A model generated the notes under the pieces. It was given only the letters and a program-made list of their open reading frames with translations, searched no databases and was not told the DNA's origin. The translations under genes were made by a program, and so were the position numbers. Source: Arthrobacter alpinus (GTDB taxonomy: Bacteria > Actinomycetota > Actinomycetes > Actinomycetales > Micrococcaceae). From it: a stretch of DNA of 64,000 bases. Positions 35,507 to 45,436 of the stretch are shown piece by piece. How positions within the stretch are numbered: the first letter of the stretch is position 1; the number at the start of each line of letters is the position of its first letter. The stretch is from the NCBI RefSeq assembly GCF_001445575.1, contig NZ_CP013200.1:3162001-3226000 (forward strand). The letters are read 5' to 3'.

Positions 35507-36508
35507 CTAGCGGAGGCGCAGCTGTTCTCTGGCCAGATCGGCAGCGCCAATGAGTCCAGCCGACGGGCCCAGCTGCGCCTGCGCAATGACCGCCTCCTGA
35601 CGGTATCCGCGGCCGGTCAGATTCCTTAAGTAAGCGCGGCGTGCCGGTTCCAGCAGTAAATCGCCGGCAGCACTGAGCCCGCCACCAATGATGAACACGG
35701 CCGGGTCTAGGGCTGCGGCGAGGTTGGCTATGCCTAGGCCAAGCCACTCCCCCACCTCGGCCACCAGTTCCCGGGCAGTGGGTTCGCCCTGCAATGCTAA
35801 ATCAGTCACCACCGACCCGGTGATGCCTTTGGGCCGGCCGTGAGCCGCAGCCAGCAAACCAGCCGCCATGGGTGATTGTTTACGGGCCAATTCCCGGCCC
35901 TCACGGCCCAGCGCATTTCCGGAGGCGTATTGTTCCCAGCAGCCCCGGTTTCCGCATTCACAGCGGTGACCTCCGGGCATGATGATTTGGTGCCCGAATT
36001 CTCCGGCCATGCCGAAGCTGCCGCGTTCCACACGCCCGTCAATAACCAACGCACCGCCAATTCCGGTACCCAAGGTCAACATGACCATTCTGTCCCGGTC
36101 CCGGCCCGCGCCGAATCGCCATTCCGCCCAGGCGGCGGCATCGGCGTCGTTAGTCACCAGTACCGGACGGCCCAACATCCCCTCAAGGTTTTCGCGCAGC
36201 GGCTCGTCGCGCCAGGCCAGATGGGGGCTAAAGACGACTCGGGAGCCGGAAAGATCCATCCAGCCGGCAGCACCGATACCCACGGCATCGATGGGGTGCC
36301 GCTGCCCCAACTCGTGAACCAACTCCGCAATCACGGCCTCAACGGCACGGGCATCCCGGCCGGGAGTGTCTCGCCGGACTTCTTCGAGGATGACGCCGTG
36401 AGGATCCACCACGCCTGCGGCGACTTTAGTCCCGCCAATGTCAATGCCGAGGGACAGCGGAGCCACGGACGCCCGGGTGGGAGCAGGAATTGGAGGGAAC
36501 ATCTCCAA
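35507..36508 (-). CDS. ROK-family glucokinase
   Basis: This 333-residue sugar kinase phosphorylates glucose or a related hexose in the cytosol. It shows LGIDIGGTKVAAGVVD (phosphate loop, about residue 22), VTNDADAAAWAEWRFGAG with the catalytic aspartate, TLGTGIGGALVIDG, and the ROK zinc motif HRCECGNRGCWEQYASGNAL at about residue 177. No N-terminal DNA-binding domain is present, so it is a kinase and not a ROK repressor. A second in-frame ATG two codons in is an alternative start. It is divergent from the acyl-CoA synthetase gene. Confidence 0.92.
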   Translation of the reverse strand: MEMFPPIPAPTRASVAPLSLGIDIGGTKVAAGVVDPHGVILEEVRRDTPGRDARAVEAVIAELVHELGQRHPIDAVGIGAAGWMDLSGSRVVFSPHLAWRDEPLRENLEGMLGRPVLVTNDADAAAWAEWRFGAGRDRDRMVMLTLGTGIGGALVIDGRVERGSFGMAGEFGHQIIMPGGHRCECGNRGCWEQYASGNALGREGRELARKQSPMAAGLLAAAHGRPKGITGSVVTDLALQGEPTARELVAEVGEWLGLGIANLAAALDPAVFIIGGGLSAAGDLLLEPARRAYLRNLTGRGYRQEAVIAQAQLGPSAGLIGAADLAREQLRLR

Positions 36509-36563
36509 ATTCTAGCGAGGGTATTCGCACTACTGAAATTGCGTGCGTGAGCTGAAACACATA

Positions 36564-36583
36564 ATGTTACTAGCGGGTAACAT
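36564..36583. promoter_or_regulatory. putative operator in the ROK kinase-fadD divergent gap
   Basis: ATGTTAC and GTAACAT form a perfect 7-base inverted repeat with a 6-base spacer (TAGCGG). The core, TTAC-N6-GTAA, resembles TetR-type operators. It lies about 80 bases before the fadD start. No regulator gene is adjacent, so the partner is unknown. Confidence 0.4.
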
Positions 36584-36661
36584 AGCGTTCCCGGCGGATC
36601 TCCCAGTTGGCGGATAGAGTGAAGCAAAGTGATCGCAGGCCCACATATCAAAGGAGCTATT

Positions 36662-38476
36662 GTGCAAGAGATTTCCGTCCCGGCCAAGGTAGTCAGCCCC
36701 CGGACCATGAATACGACCGAGTTTGTGCTCCGCCAAGCAAAATTGGCTGCCAACCCGGCCCTTTTCTCAAAGCGCAATGAAGACCATGTGTGGGTGGATG
36801 TTTCTGCGAAGGAATTCCTGGCGGACGTCAGCGCCATTGCCAAGGGCCTGATAGCCTCCGGCATCAACGTGGGTGACCGGGTAGGGATTATGGCGCGGAC
36901 CCGGTATGAGTGGTCGCTGGTGGACTTCGCCATCTGGTTTGCCGGGGCCGTCTCCGTGCCGATCTACGAAACCTCTTCCCCGTCGCAGGTAGCGTGGAAC
37001 TTGGGCGACTCGGCTGCCGTGGCAATTTTCGCGGAGACCGGATCGCATGAAAACATCATCCGGCAGGCCGCTCATAACGAGAACCTCACCACGTTAGAGC
37101 ATGTCTGGCAGCTGGAAGGCGACGGCCTCGACGTTTTGCGCGACGCCGGGCACAATGTCTCCGATGAGACCCTGGAGGCAGCCCGCACGGCCAACGGCTT
37201 GGACGACGTGGCGACCATCATTTACACCTCCGGCACCACCGGCCGGCCCAAGGGTTGCATGCTGACCCACCACAACTTCGTGGAGCTGAGCGAAAACGCT
37301 CGCGCCGTACTGGGCAAAAGCGTGGTCCCGCCAGGATCGCAGACCATCATGTTCTTGCCGCTGGCGCACGTTTTTGCCCGCTATATTTCAGTTCTCGCAG
37401 TGGCCGCCGGCGCCAAGGTAGGCCACACGCCGGACATCAAGAACCTGCTGGCGGACCTCCAGAGCTTCCAGCCTACGTTCATTTTGGCCGTGCCGCGGGT
37501 CTTTGAGAAGGTCTACAACTCCGCCTCATTGAAGGCCGAGGGCGAAGGCAAGGGCAAGATTTTTGCCGCTGCCACCAAGACTGCCATTGAGTACTCGCGC
37601 GCCAAGCAGGACGGCGGCGCTGGCGTTGTCCTTAAGGCCAAGCATTTTGTGTTCGACAAGCTTGTCTACGTCAAACTCCGCAACGCCATGGGCGGCCAGG
37701 TCCGTCACGCGGTCTCCGGCGGTGGGCCGTTGGGCGAACGGCTAGGCCACTTCTTCCAAGGCATTGGCCTGCAGATCCTCGAGGGTTACGGCCTGACCGA
37801 GACCACCGCCCCCATTACCGTCAACCGGCCCGAACACATCAAGATCGGTACGGTGGGCGCCCCGCTCCCGGGCAACGCGGTCAAGATTGCGGCCGACGGC
37901 GAAATCCTGGCCAAGGGCGTCTGTGTCATGAAGGGCTACTTTGGCCGGGATGATCTCACCGCAGAAGCCTTTGTTGATGGCTGGTTCCGAACCGGCGACA
38001 TTGGCGAACTCGATGAGCAGGGCTTCCTGAAGATCACTGGTCGCAAGAAGGAAATCATTGTCACCTCCGGCGGCAAGAATGTAGTACCAGCCCTGCTGGA
38101 GGATCAGATCCGGGCCGACGCCATTGTGTCCCAGTGTGTTGTCATTGGCGAGCAGCGCCCGTTCATTGCCGCCATCGTCACGATCGACGAGGACGCCTTG
38201 CCACAGTGGGGCAAGGCTCACGGTCTGCCTGCGGGAATCTCCGTTGCTGAAGCTGCCAAAAACGCCACAGTGATTGCTGCCGTGCAAGGTGCGGTGAACA
38301 AGGCCAACTCCACGGTCTCCGCCGCCGAGGCTATCAAGCAGTTCAGGATAGTAGATACGGACTTCACCGAGACCTCAGGCCACCTGACTCCGTCATTGAA
38401 GGTCAAACGAGCTCAGGTCATGAAGGACTTTGAAGCCGTCGTGGAGGAGATCTACCTGAGCAAGAAGCCGGTCTAA
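36662..38476 (+). CDS. long-chain acyl-CoA synthetase (FadD15-like)
   Basis: This AMP-forming enzyme activates fatty acids to acyl-CoA. The GTG at 36662 follows AAGGAG with five bases spacing and gives 604 residues; an in-frame start 11 codons upstream has no such site. Motifs are TIIYTSGTTGRPKGCMLTHHN (P-loop, about residue 190), FLPLAHVFAR, GGGPLGERLGHFFQGIGLQILEGYGLTETTAPITVN, and DGWFRTGDIGELDEQGFLKITGRKKEIIVTSGGKNV near the C-terminus. The protein belongs to the FadD15/Faa-type branch with full length. Confidence 0.94.
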   Translation: MQEISVPAKVVSPRTMNTTEFVLRQAKLAANPALFSKRNEDHVWVDVSAKEFLADVSAIAKGLIASGINVGDRVGIMARTRYEWSLVDFAIWFAGAVSVPIYETSSPSQVAWNLGDSAAVAIFAETGSHENIIRQAAHNENLTTLEHVWQLEGDGLDVLRDAGHNVSDETLEAARTANGLDDVATIIYTSGTTGRPKGCMLTHHNFVELSENARAVLGKSVVPPGSQTIMFLPLAHVFARYISVLAVAAGAKVGHTPDIKNLLADLQSFQPTFILAVPRVFEKVYNSASLKAEGEGKGKIFAAATKTAIEYSRAKQDGGAGVVLKAKHFVFDKLVYVKLRNAMGGQVRHAVSGGGPLGERLGHFFQGIGLQILEGYGLTETTAPITVNRPEHIKIGTVGAPLPGNAVKIAADGEILAKGVCVMKGYFGRDDLTAEAFVDGWFRTGDIGELDEQGFLKITGRKKEIIVTSGGKNVVPALLEDQIRADAIVSQCVVIGEQRPFIAAIVTIDEDALPQWGKAHGLPAGISVAEAAKNATVIAAVQGAVNKANSTVSAAEAIKQFRIVDTDFTETSGHLTPSLKVKRAQVMKDFEAVVEEIYLSKKPV

Positions 38477-38508
38477 GCAGCGGCCAAGTTCCCACCGCGG
38501 CTACGGCC

Positions 38509-38566
38509 GCGTATGCCCCCGCTTTCTGCGTACGTTCGGACGTACGCAGAAAGCGGGGGCATACGC
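38509..38566. terminator. 27-bp perfect hairpin between fadD and the injection-system operon
   Basis: Two perfectly complementary 27-base arms (38509-38535 and 38540-38566) enclose a TCGG loop. It lies between the converging fadD and DUF6519 genes. No T tract follows on either strand, so it may end transcripts in another way or protect their 3' ends. Nothing else is recognisable in 38477-38667. Confidence 0.6.
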
Positions 38567-38667
38567 GCTTAAGGCTGGATGCGGGGCGCGGAACTCTCGG
38601 CAAGCCAGAATGTGGGCTCTGAACTCTGGGAGAGCTGGAATGTAGGCTCTGGCTCTGTGCGTGCCGG

Positions 38668-40047
38668 CTACATGGCCAGGGGGCCGAAGAACTTCCTTGA
38701 GTCCGTGAACACCGGCTGCGGGCCGCCTGCCGGATCAGGGCTGACACCGGCCAGGCCGGCATAGGCGTGCAACTCACCCTTGGGCGGGAGCGGCTGCGGG
38801 TTCAGGCTTGCCTCCGTTCCCACCCGGGGCCATTCCACGTCCCCCGTGGCCGTCCGGGCCGGAATGAGCCAGTGGTCCCCTGTGCGGTACTGCGCAGCAT
38901 TTCCATCCGCCGCCCCGGGGAAGAACACCTGCACACCGTCCTCCAGATCCAGCCAAGTGCCAGGCACGGCTGACGATTCAACAACCGCCACGGCCCCGCC
39001 TGCGGCCGGATCGCCGTCGTGGTCCCAGCGGCGCAGGTACGGATGGAGCCGTCGGTCCTGCCCCACCCGCGGATCCGCCACGCCCTCCAGCACGGCACTA
39101 AAGGTGTCGTGGTCCACCGAATGCACGCGGAGCAGAGCGCCGGCATCGTGCCGCAGTGTGGAGTTGTCATCAACAAGTTCCACCCAGCCGCCCACCACAA
39201 GCCCCAAATCCGGGTCTCTTCCCAGCGAGGACAGCATGACGGTGGTTGTCTTGGCTACAGCGTCCATCACGGGAATCTCCGCCAGCGGAAAGAGGACCGA
39301 GCCGTTGTCCCGGGACCACTTGAACGTAGCGCCCGCACCCGCCCTCCCTGGTGTGTGGACTTCCAGCCGGTAGAGCTGATTCTCCAGTCCGCGGTAGCGT
39401 GCCGCGGGATCCACTGTGCAGGGATCGTTGCTGCCGGCAGGCGGCTCGGCCCGGGCTGCCAGCTGCGGGACATTGCGGCCCAGCAGCTGCTCCAGGGTGG
39501 TAACTCCCCCGTTGCCGCCGTCGGGCTGCGGAAGGAGAACACGCACCTGCCAGGTGAGCTGCGCACGCGTGGTTGTGTCCGGGCCACCGAGGGCCACCTC
39601 GGCAATGCGTGGATCCTCTACGGCACAGATGTGCCGTTCCCACACGTCCAAGTAGATGATGAATCCCTCGAGTGCGGCCAGTGCCTCCTTGGTGGTCGCA
39701 GCATCAAAGGGGTAGCCGGGCTGTTCGCTGTACAGCAGCGGCCCGGGGTTTTCGCACAGCAGTCCATCCACGTAGTAGCGGCCGGCGCCAATCACAAAGT
39801 CACCGGGGAGCAGTTGCTTGCCCAGCGCTTTAGCTCCGGCGGCGTCGGCAATCACGGCAAAGCCAGCGTTGTCCAACGGCCCGCCTTCGGGGCCTATCAA
39901 GTCCCGGGTCAGCAACCTCCGGTAGTGCGCGGCAATGGCGGCCTGCTCGTTGAAGTCGGCGTCCAAGTGCACCCGGCCCTGCTGCATCAGCACGCGGCTG
40001 TAATGGTTGTCCGGATCAAATGTGTCGCGGCTGAAGTCGCCCTTCAT
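38668..40047 (-). CDS. DUF6519 domain protein of the contractile injection system
   Basis: This 459-residue protein is the last gene of the injection-system block. It begins MKGDFSRDTFDPDNHYSRVLMQQGRVHLDADFNEQ, the start shared by a family (DUF6519) that I know only from such clusters and phage-like tails. Further parts include GPEGGPLDNAGFAV, GAGRYYVDGLLCENP and ATFKWSRDNGSVLFPL. The rest looks beta-rich. It may be a surface or baseplate-peripheral protein, since it comes after the tail protein I gene where fibre genes usually lie. This role is inferred from position only. Confidence 0.8.
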   Translation of the reverse strand: MKGDFSRDTFDPDNHYSRVLMQQGRVHLDADFNEQAAIAAHYRRLLTRDLIGPEGGPLDNAGFAVIADAAGAKALGKQLLPGDFVIGAGRYYVDGLLCENPGPLLYSEQPGYPFDAATTKEALAALEGFIIYLDVWERHICAVEDPRIAEVALGGPDTTTRAQLTWQVRVLLPQPDGGNGGVTTLEQLLGRNVPQLAARAEPPAGSNDPCTVDPAARYRGLENQLYRLEVHTPGRAGAGATFKWSRDNGSVLFPLAEIPVMDAVAKTTTVMLSSLGRDPDLGLVVGGWVELVDDNSTLRHDAGALLRVHSVDHDTFSAVLEGVADPRVGQDRRLHPYLRRWDHDGDPAAGGAVAVVESSAVPGTWLDLEDGVQVFFPGAADGNAAQYRTGDHWLIPARTATGDVEWPRVGTEASLNPQPLPPKGELHAYAGLAGVSPDPAGGPQPVFTDSRKFFGPLAM

Positions 40048-40056
40048 GGTGTGCCC

Positions 40057-42303
40057 CTAACTCGTCAAGGTGATGCCGGTGGAGAATCCTGCAACGGTGT
40101 ATTCCTCCAGCCGCGCGCGCAGGTTCGCGGCACGCTGGGGTGCGAAGAGGTCATGGAAGACGCCCAGTTCCGATTCGTCGGATGCGCCGCGCACAATTTC
40201 AGCCGCTGTTCCGGCAACCAGGCGCCCATAGGCAGGGTTGCCGTAGCGCCGGCTGGCCAGCGCGGGGCGCACCCGCAGTGCTTCCCGAGCCGCCGCGGCG
40301 GCACCGCCTGCCAGGTCCCCAGGATGGGCGGCCCTCGCCGCCTCCTGCACCAGATCCGGCTGGCAGTTGAAGCGCCGCGGTGTCCGCGAGGATGGTGGCA
40401 CGTGGCAGAACCGCAGGCAACCAAGCTGCCGGCGGGCCGCCACCACCTCGCCGAGGAAGATGCTGTCCTCCCCCAGCGTGATCTCGTGGACAAATACCTG
40501 GCCAATGACTGTGCAGCGCTGCACGCACAGCGAGCTGAAGGCGGCTCCGCCCACCTCGTCGCACAGCACCTGTTTGCACGGCTCCGTGGCGTCCCACAGG
40601 CAGTCGGCCAGCGCCAACACGGGGGCCTGCCCATTGTCCGGATCCCGCCGGAGCTGCACTGGGCCCAGAATGCTGCGGCTGATACGCACAGCGGCGCCTG
40701 TGCCATCAAGCAAGATGCTGGGCTCGTCGGGCCGCAGTGGCTCGCAGTCGCAGTCCAGATTCCAGCCAGGAACCAACGTGCAATGGCGGATCGTGACGTC
40801 GCAGAGATCCCCGCCAACTGTGGGGTCGGTGCCGTCCCCGGCACCGCGTCGGGCACCGGGGCCGTTGACCACGAGCCCGCGGCCCACCACGAGCAGCCCG
40901 TCCAGGACGAAGCGGCTGCCGTGCCCGCCCGTGACGCTGAGCGGATCGGGCTGGTCCACGCGGTAGTCCAGCAGGCGCAGCACGGGCCGGGCACCATCTG
41001 CCGCGCGCAGCTGCAGATACTCCCCCTGGGCCAGCGTGAATTCAAAGCGTTCCTCGTACGCCCGGCTGTCCATGACTTCGATGACCCCAGCCATGTGAGC
41101 CCCGGCATTGCGCCGGTCTTTGCGCCACCGCCCGTACGCGCCCATGATGGAGCCGAACTCACCCTTGTGTGGGGAATCCTTGCGTACCCGGTACACGGCC
41201 GCGCCTGCCGGCTGGGCCGTACGCCGCGGGTACTCCCCGCCACCCAGATCCATGCTGAAGCCGTAGTGGTAGGCCACGGTGACACCGCGAGGCAGTTGCC
41301 CGGCGGGAAACACCAGCCGGCCACGTTCGGGGTCAACCAAGACCTTGTTCTTGGGTGCCTTGTACGCGTGCCAGTCGGAGAGGTCCGCCGGGATGACATC
41401 CGCCGAGACCACGTCATGCCGGGCTCCCCCGCGCCAGCCCCAGGCAGTCACGGCAATGCTCTTGCCTTCCCCAAAGAACAGCGTGGACGCCCTGGCCCTG
41501 GGCGGGTGCCGGCCCTGCAACGCCGTCAAGGCGGACCGGCTGACGGGCTGCGGCAAACGCAACTCCGCACAACCCGCCCCCGACGGGTCCGGGGGCTGGA
41601 TGAACAGGGGCGTGTCATGGCCCAGCACGCTGAACGTGAAGCACTGGCTACCCTCCTTCTCCACACAGCAGGCGGGGGCGTCTGTAACAGCGTAGGACAC
41701 CAGCGGGGCGGCAAACAGGCTGATGGAGGGAATATTGAAACGCCCAGCGGTGCGGTGCGAGCTGGGCCGCCGGACGTCCACGGAATGTGCAGCCGCATCA
41801 GCGTAGCCCCCTAGCAGGGTCAGCGCGGGGCCGTTGCGCAGGTCCACGGTTCCACCGCGGCCAAGGTGTCGGTGATTCAGGTGCTGGTTCCAGCCCAGGA
41901 GCCGGAACCCCTCAACGGCAACCGCCTCCCATCCCGCCGACTCCAGCGAGAGCTGTTCCAACAGCGCAAGGGTGCCTTTCCGCCGTCGAAAGTTGATGGT
42001 GTGGGCGGCCTCCCGGCGTGGCACCAACACCTTGTTGCGGACAGCGCTTGCCGTACCGGTACCGGGGCGGCCAGCGTCGTGCACCGGCTGGTAGCCCACC
42101 AGTTCGGCTATGTACGGCACGGCCCAGTCTTCCGCTGTTTCAATGAACCAGTTCCCGTATAAGGCGTCGATGTTCGCCTCCACCAGGGCCCCTTGTTGGT
42201 CCATGACGGCCAGCAGTTCTCGCAACGGTTGGCCCTGCTCGGCGTCACGCATGCGGTATGTCGCGGGCAGGAGGTTGTACAAGTAGTCTGCCGGCCGGTT
42301 CAT
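40057..42303 (-). CDS. phage tail protein I-like / beta-helix baseplate protein
   Basis: This 748-residue protein starts MNRPADYLYNLLPATYRMRDAEQGQPLRELLAVMDQQGALVEANIDALYGNWFIETAEDWAVPYIAELVGY in overview, the pattern of phage tail protein I (baseplate wedge) domains. The C-terminal half (about residues 380-680) has alternating hydrophobic positions and repeated Cys residues (NLDCDCEPL, KQVLCDEV, LCVQRCTVIGQVFVHE), consistent with a beta-helix. It follows the gpJ gene with ATGA overlap. In Afp-type systems this position corresponds to Afp12, which links baseplate and fibres. The long beta-helical part could provide surface contacts. Confidence 0.8.
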   Translation of the reverse strand: MNRPADYLYNLLPATYRMRDAEQGQPLRELLAVMDQQGALVEANIDALYGNWFIETAEDWAVPYIAELVGYQPVHDAGRPGTGTASAVRNKVLVPRREAAHTINFRRRKGTLALLEQLSLESAGWEAVAVEGFRLLGWNQHLNHRHLGRGGTVDLRNGPALTLLGGYADAAAHSVDVRRPSSHRTAGRFNIPSISLFAAPLVSYAVTDAPACCVEKEGSQCFTFSVLGHDTPLFIQPPDPSGAGCAELRLPQPVSRSALTALQGRHPPRARASTLFFGEGKSIAVTAWGWRGGARHDVVSADVIPADLSDWHAYKAPKNKVLVDPERGRLVFPAGQLPRGVTVAYHYGFSMDLGGGEYPRRTAQPAGAAVYRVRKDSPHKGEFGSIMGAYGRWRKDRRNAGAHMAGVIEVMDSRAYEERFEFTLAQGEYLQLRAADGARPVLRLLDYRVDQPDPLSVTGGHGSRFVLDGLLVVGRGLVVNGPGARRGAGDGTDPTVGGDLCDVTIRHCTLVPGWNLDCDCEPLRPDEPSILLDGTGAAVRISRSILGPVQLRRDPDNGQAPVLALADCLWDATEPCKQVLCDEVGGAAFSSLCVQRCTVIGQVFVHEITLGEDSIFLGEVVAARRQLGCLRFCHVPPSSRTPRRFNCQPDLVQEAARAAHPGDLAGGAAAAAREALRVRPALASRRYGNPAYGRLVAGTAAEIVRGASDESELGVFHDLFAPQRAANLRARLEEYTVAGFSTGITLTS

Positions 42304-45300
42304 GGCTGCACCTCATTCAGGATCAGGCTGTCCGGGACAGCGGCTTGCAGGTAGGCGAGCTGGGCTGGAAGGGCCACGCCGCCGTCCACCCGGCCGGGGA
42401 GGACAGTGATGCGTCGTGGTAGAGCCGGGCCGCGGTTTGCCGGGACACCCGGAGTGACATTGCCGCCAGGTTGGCCGCCCGTCAAACGGGCCAGGCCGGC
42501 AGTAAGTTCCTCCCGCCCGAGGGTGACCAACACGTCTAGGTCCACATACGCCACCCCGGGAATCGCAGCCATAGTGGCAATGACGGCGCTGCTGGCCAGG
42601 TCCTGCCCCAGCGCCATGGACGCAAACCCGTGGGATTCCAGCAGGGCGGCACGGATCACTGGTTCCACCAGCGTCCAGTCGTAGCCGGTCTGGACTTGGA
42701 CGGAGGCGCTGAGTACAAGGGCCAGCGCCTCACGCTCCACCAGCTGGATGCGCAATTGCTGATCGCCAAAGCGCGTCAGCGCGCTGCGGAGGTTGCGGAA
42801 GAGGTCGGAGCTGGGCTCGATGGGGACGTCATCCAGGCCGGCGATGGTCACCTGAAGCAGGGCCGAGCCGCCGGCGTACAGCAGGGCCGAGCTGGCCTTG
42901 CCAATCCCGGCAAAGGTGGCGGCAAAGTCCGCGTAGTCGGACACCGACACCAGCCGTTCAAGTGCCGTGACGGAGCGCGGGGCGTTGGCCCGGATCAGCT
43001 CACGCGGCTCGGGGCCTGCACCGCCGGAGGTTCGCAGCGGGTTGGTCACGTCCGTGACGCCCAGGGGGCGGGTTGCCAGCTGGCTGATTTGGCCTGGGCG
43101 GACATTCCCGGGTGCGCCGATGCCGCTACGGTAGCCGGCCTGGATGTTGTCACCCCGCTGGGCAGGCGCTGCCCATGCGGCGGGGAGCCGAAGGTGATGG
43201 TGGTGGCCCCTGCCTCCGTGACGGCCGTGAAGAAGCCGCGCTGCCCATCCGTCAGGTAGGCCAGGCCCGGAACCTCCGGCCATTGCACGCCGTTGACCCG
43301 GACCACCAGCGAGCTGGCCGCCCCGGCAGGGGTGGGCGCCGCAAGGTAGGTTAGCGGGGCGGCCTTGAGGGAAAACTGCTGCAGAGCGGATGCGGCGCTT
43401 CCGGCGCCCAGCACCTCCTGCCGGGTTTCCCCGTGAGTTGCGTGGGCCACGTTGCCATAGACACCCACAGTGTCCCGCTTGTAGCTGTAGGCCAGCGGCT
43501 GGGCGAAGGTGAGGAAGGTGTGGCGGTCCTCGCCGGCCAGGATGGTGCCATCGTCGCTTCTGCCCGTGTGGGCCACGGCGGCAAGCATGAGCAATTCGGC
43601 ACCCTGCACTCCGGCGGTGCCCAGGTCCGCCCGCTCTCCTGTGACAATGACCCAGCGCCCGGCGGTGAGGCCGTCGTAGAGCCCGTCCAGTTCCAGTTCC
43701 GCGTCTTGGACGTTGTCGGTGATGGGTTCCTGGGCCAGTTCCAGGGCTTCTTCCTGGACGTACGCGGCGGAAGCGCGGAGGTGGCCCATGGTGTCGGGGT
43801 TGTTCGGCTTCCACCATTCATCGGTGAGCACCAAGGTGGTGGCCGGGCCGGAGAGTCCGTAGGCTTTGCGCGAACCGGTCCGCACCAGCTTGACCGTGGT
43901 CAGCAGGGCACCGAAGGCTTCGGTTTTGGCGGGATCGTCGGGATCCAGCGGAAACCCGTGCTCCATGACCACGTGCTGGGCCGGCTGCAGGCCTTCAACC
44001 GCGCCGTCAAGATAGGCCACGAATGGGTTTTCATCGCCGGCCAAGTCCAGTTCCTTGGTGTCCACCGGCGGATGGTACTCGCCCCCCTTGAAGAACCCCT
44101 GGACCTGCGCATTGTGCCCGAACAGGGGGCTGCGCCGCCGCAGGGCCGACACCCTCAAAGTGGTTGAGCTGCTGATGCGTGTGGCAGCAAGCGCCGCATA
44201 GAGCGTGGGTGCCAGCTGGGAATAGATCCCGGCGAGCAGCTGCGGGTAGACATTGCCGGCACCGGTGAACGTTGCGGAATACGAGCGTTCCAGCTTCTGT
44301 GAGGTGGCCGGCGGCACTGAGGCCGGGCGCAGCAGGCCGTCCACCAGTGCGTCGATGGGGCTTTGCTCGCCCTTGCCGGCCAGCCGCATCCCTGCCAGCA
44401 GTGAGGCTGCAAAACTGCCTCCAGCCGTTCCGGCGGTTGTCGCGGGCCCGGAGGCCACGGCGGCCAGCGCCGCCCGGGCCTGCTCGAGCGAGGGCACCAA
44501 CCGGGTCCAGCCCCTCTCGCGTGCCGTGGCCAGTTCGGCGCCCAACACGGCCAGCGCATCGGTCCCCACCGTACGGGCGAATTCAGCCGCGGGAAGGGCA
44601 CCCAGCTGCTTGGCCAGCTTGTCCAGAACCACCTCAACCCGCTGCGCCGTCGCCGTCCCGGCAACATCCGCCATGGCTGCCTTGGCAGCGGCGAGTGCCT
44701 GCTTGTGCACGGCCAGTGCCAGGTCCCCGCCGGTCCAGTCCATGAGTTCAACGCGGGTCAGCCCGGCGTCCGGATCCGCGGCGGCGGACTTGACGCGGAC
44801 GGCCTGCACGCTGCCGGTGCCCAGGTCCAGTACCAGGGCGTCGTTGGGCTTGAGCCCGGTGGTGGTGCCGGCCAGGCACAGCCCGCGGGCCAGCACGGCA
44901 GCGGCGTCCTGGTCCCGGGACATCCGAGGGCGGAGCTGGTTCCACGCCGCCCGGGCCGGCAGCTTGTCACTGCTTTCAAAGGCCTGCATGGTCTCGCCTG
45001 GGCCCGGAACACTGTTGGCGCGGGAGCCTGCAGGGATGAGAACCTCGGGGGTGTGGGGGTCTATGGTGTACGCCAGGTAGGCGGTGGCGGCCACGCCGGG
45101 GCGGGGCCGCCAGCCAACGAGTGCCGCCAGTTCCCGTACGGAGCGGTCGAGGGAAGCAGTGCGCAGGTAGCCTTCGTTGCACAGCCGCTCCTGGTAGAAG
45201 GTCAGCACGTCCGCGGCCGTGGCCCAGGCATCGAGCAAGGCCATGGAAGGATCGGACAATTCCCGCGTGCGCAGCCCCGCCAGTGCAGGGTGGCCGGCGC

Positions 45301-45436
45301 TGGCGATCCCCTGGACCATGGCGGCCAGGAATGCTGGCCTCGTTCCGACGCGGTAGGACAGGGCCGGGAGCCCCGGAGCGTTGGCGGTGGGCTGTGGTGC
45401 CGGTGTTTCCTGCGCGTTGGCTCCTTGTGCGTTCAC
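42300..45436 (-). CDS. putative baseplate assembly protein (gpJ-like), frameshifted
   Basis: The gene encodes a long gpJ/gp47-type baseplate wedge protein but is split between two frames. The first frame (stop at 43046) gives MNAQGANAQ to about residue 761, ending its homologous part with ITFGSPPHGQRLPSG. The second frame resumes with GDNIQAGYRSGIGAPGNV and TRPLGVTDVTNPLRTSGGAGPEPRE, a normal continuation, to a stop at 42300. The frame change falls in a GGGG run near 43146-43156. A single missing base explains it; the joined protein would be about 1,044 residues. The first 160 residues hold a segment typical of these proteins (LLDAWATAADVLTFYQERLCNEGYLRTA). Start and end both overlap neighbours by ATGA. 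Confidence 0.85.

Noticed and set aside
39019..41814. Long plus-strand open frame (931 codons) opposite the DUF6519 and tail protein genes
   Set aside because: It is antisense to two well-supported coding genes, has no recognisable domain, and is rich in residues that come from a mirrored high-GC codon pattern.
43146..43156. Programmed ribosomal frameshift in the gpJ gene
   Set aside because: The site has a GGGG run but no canonical slippery heptamer, and I saw no evident downstream stem or pseudoknot. A missing base is simpler; it is listed as a finding for checking.
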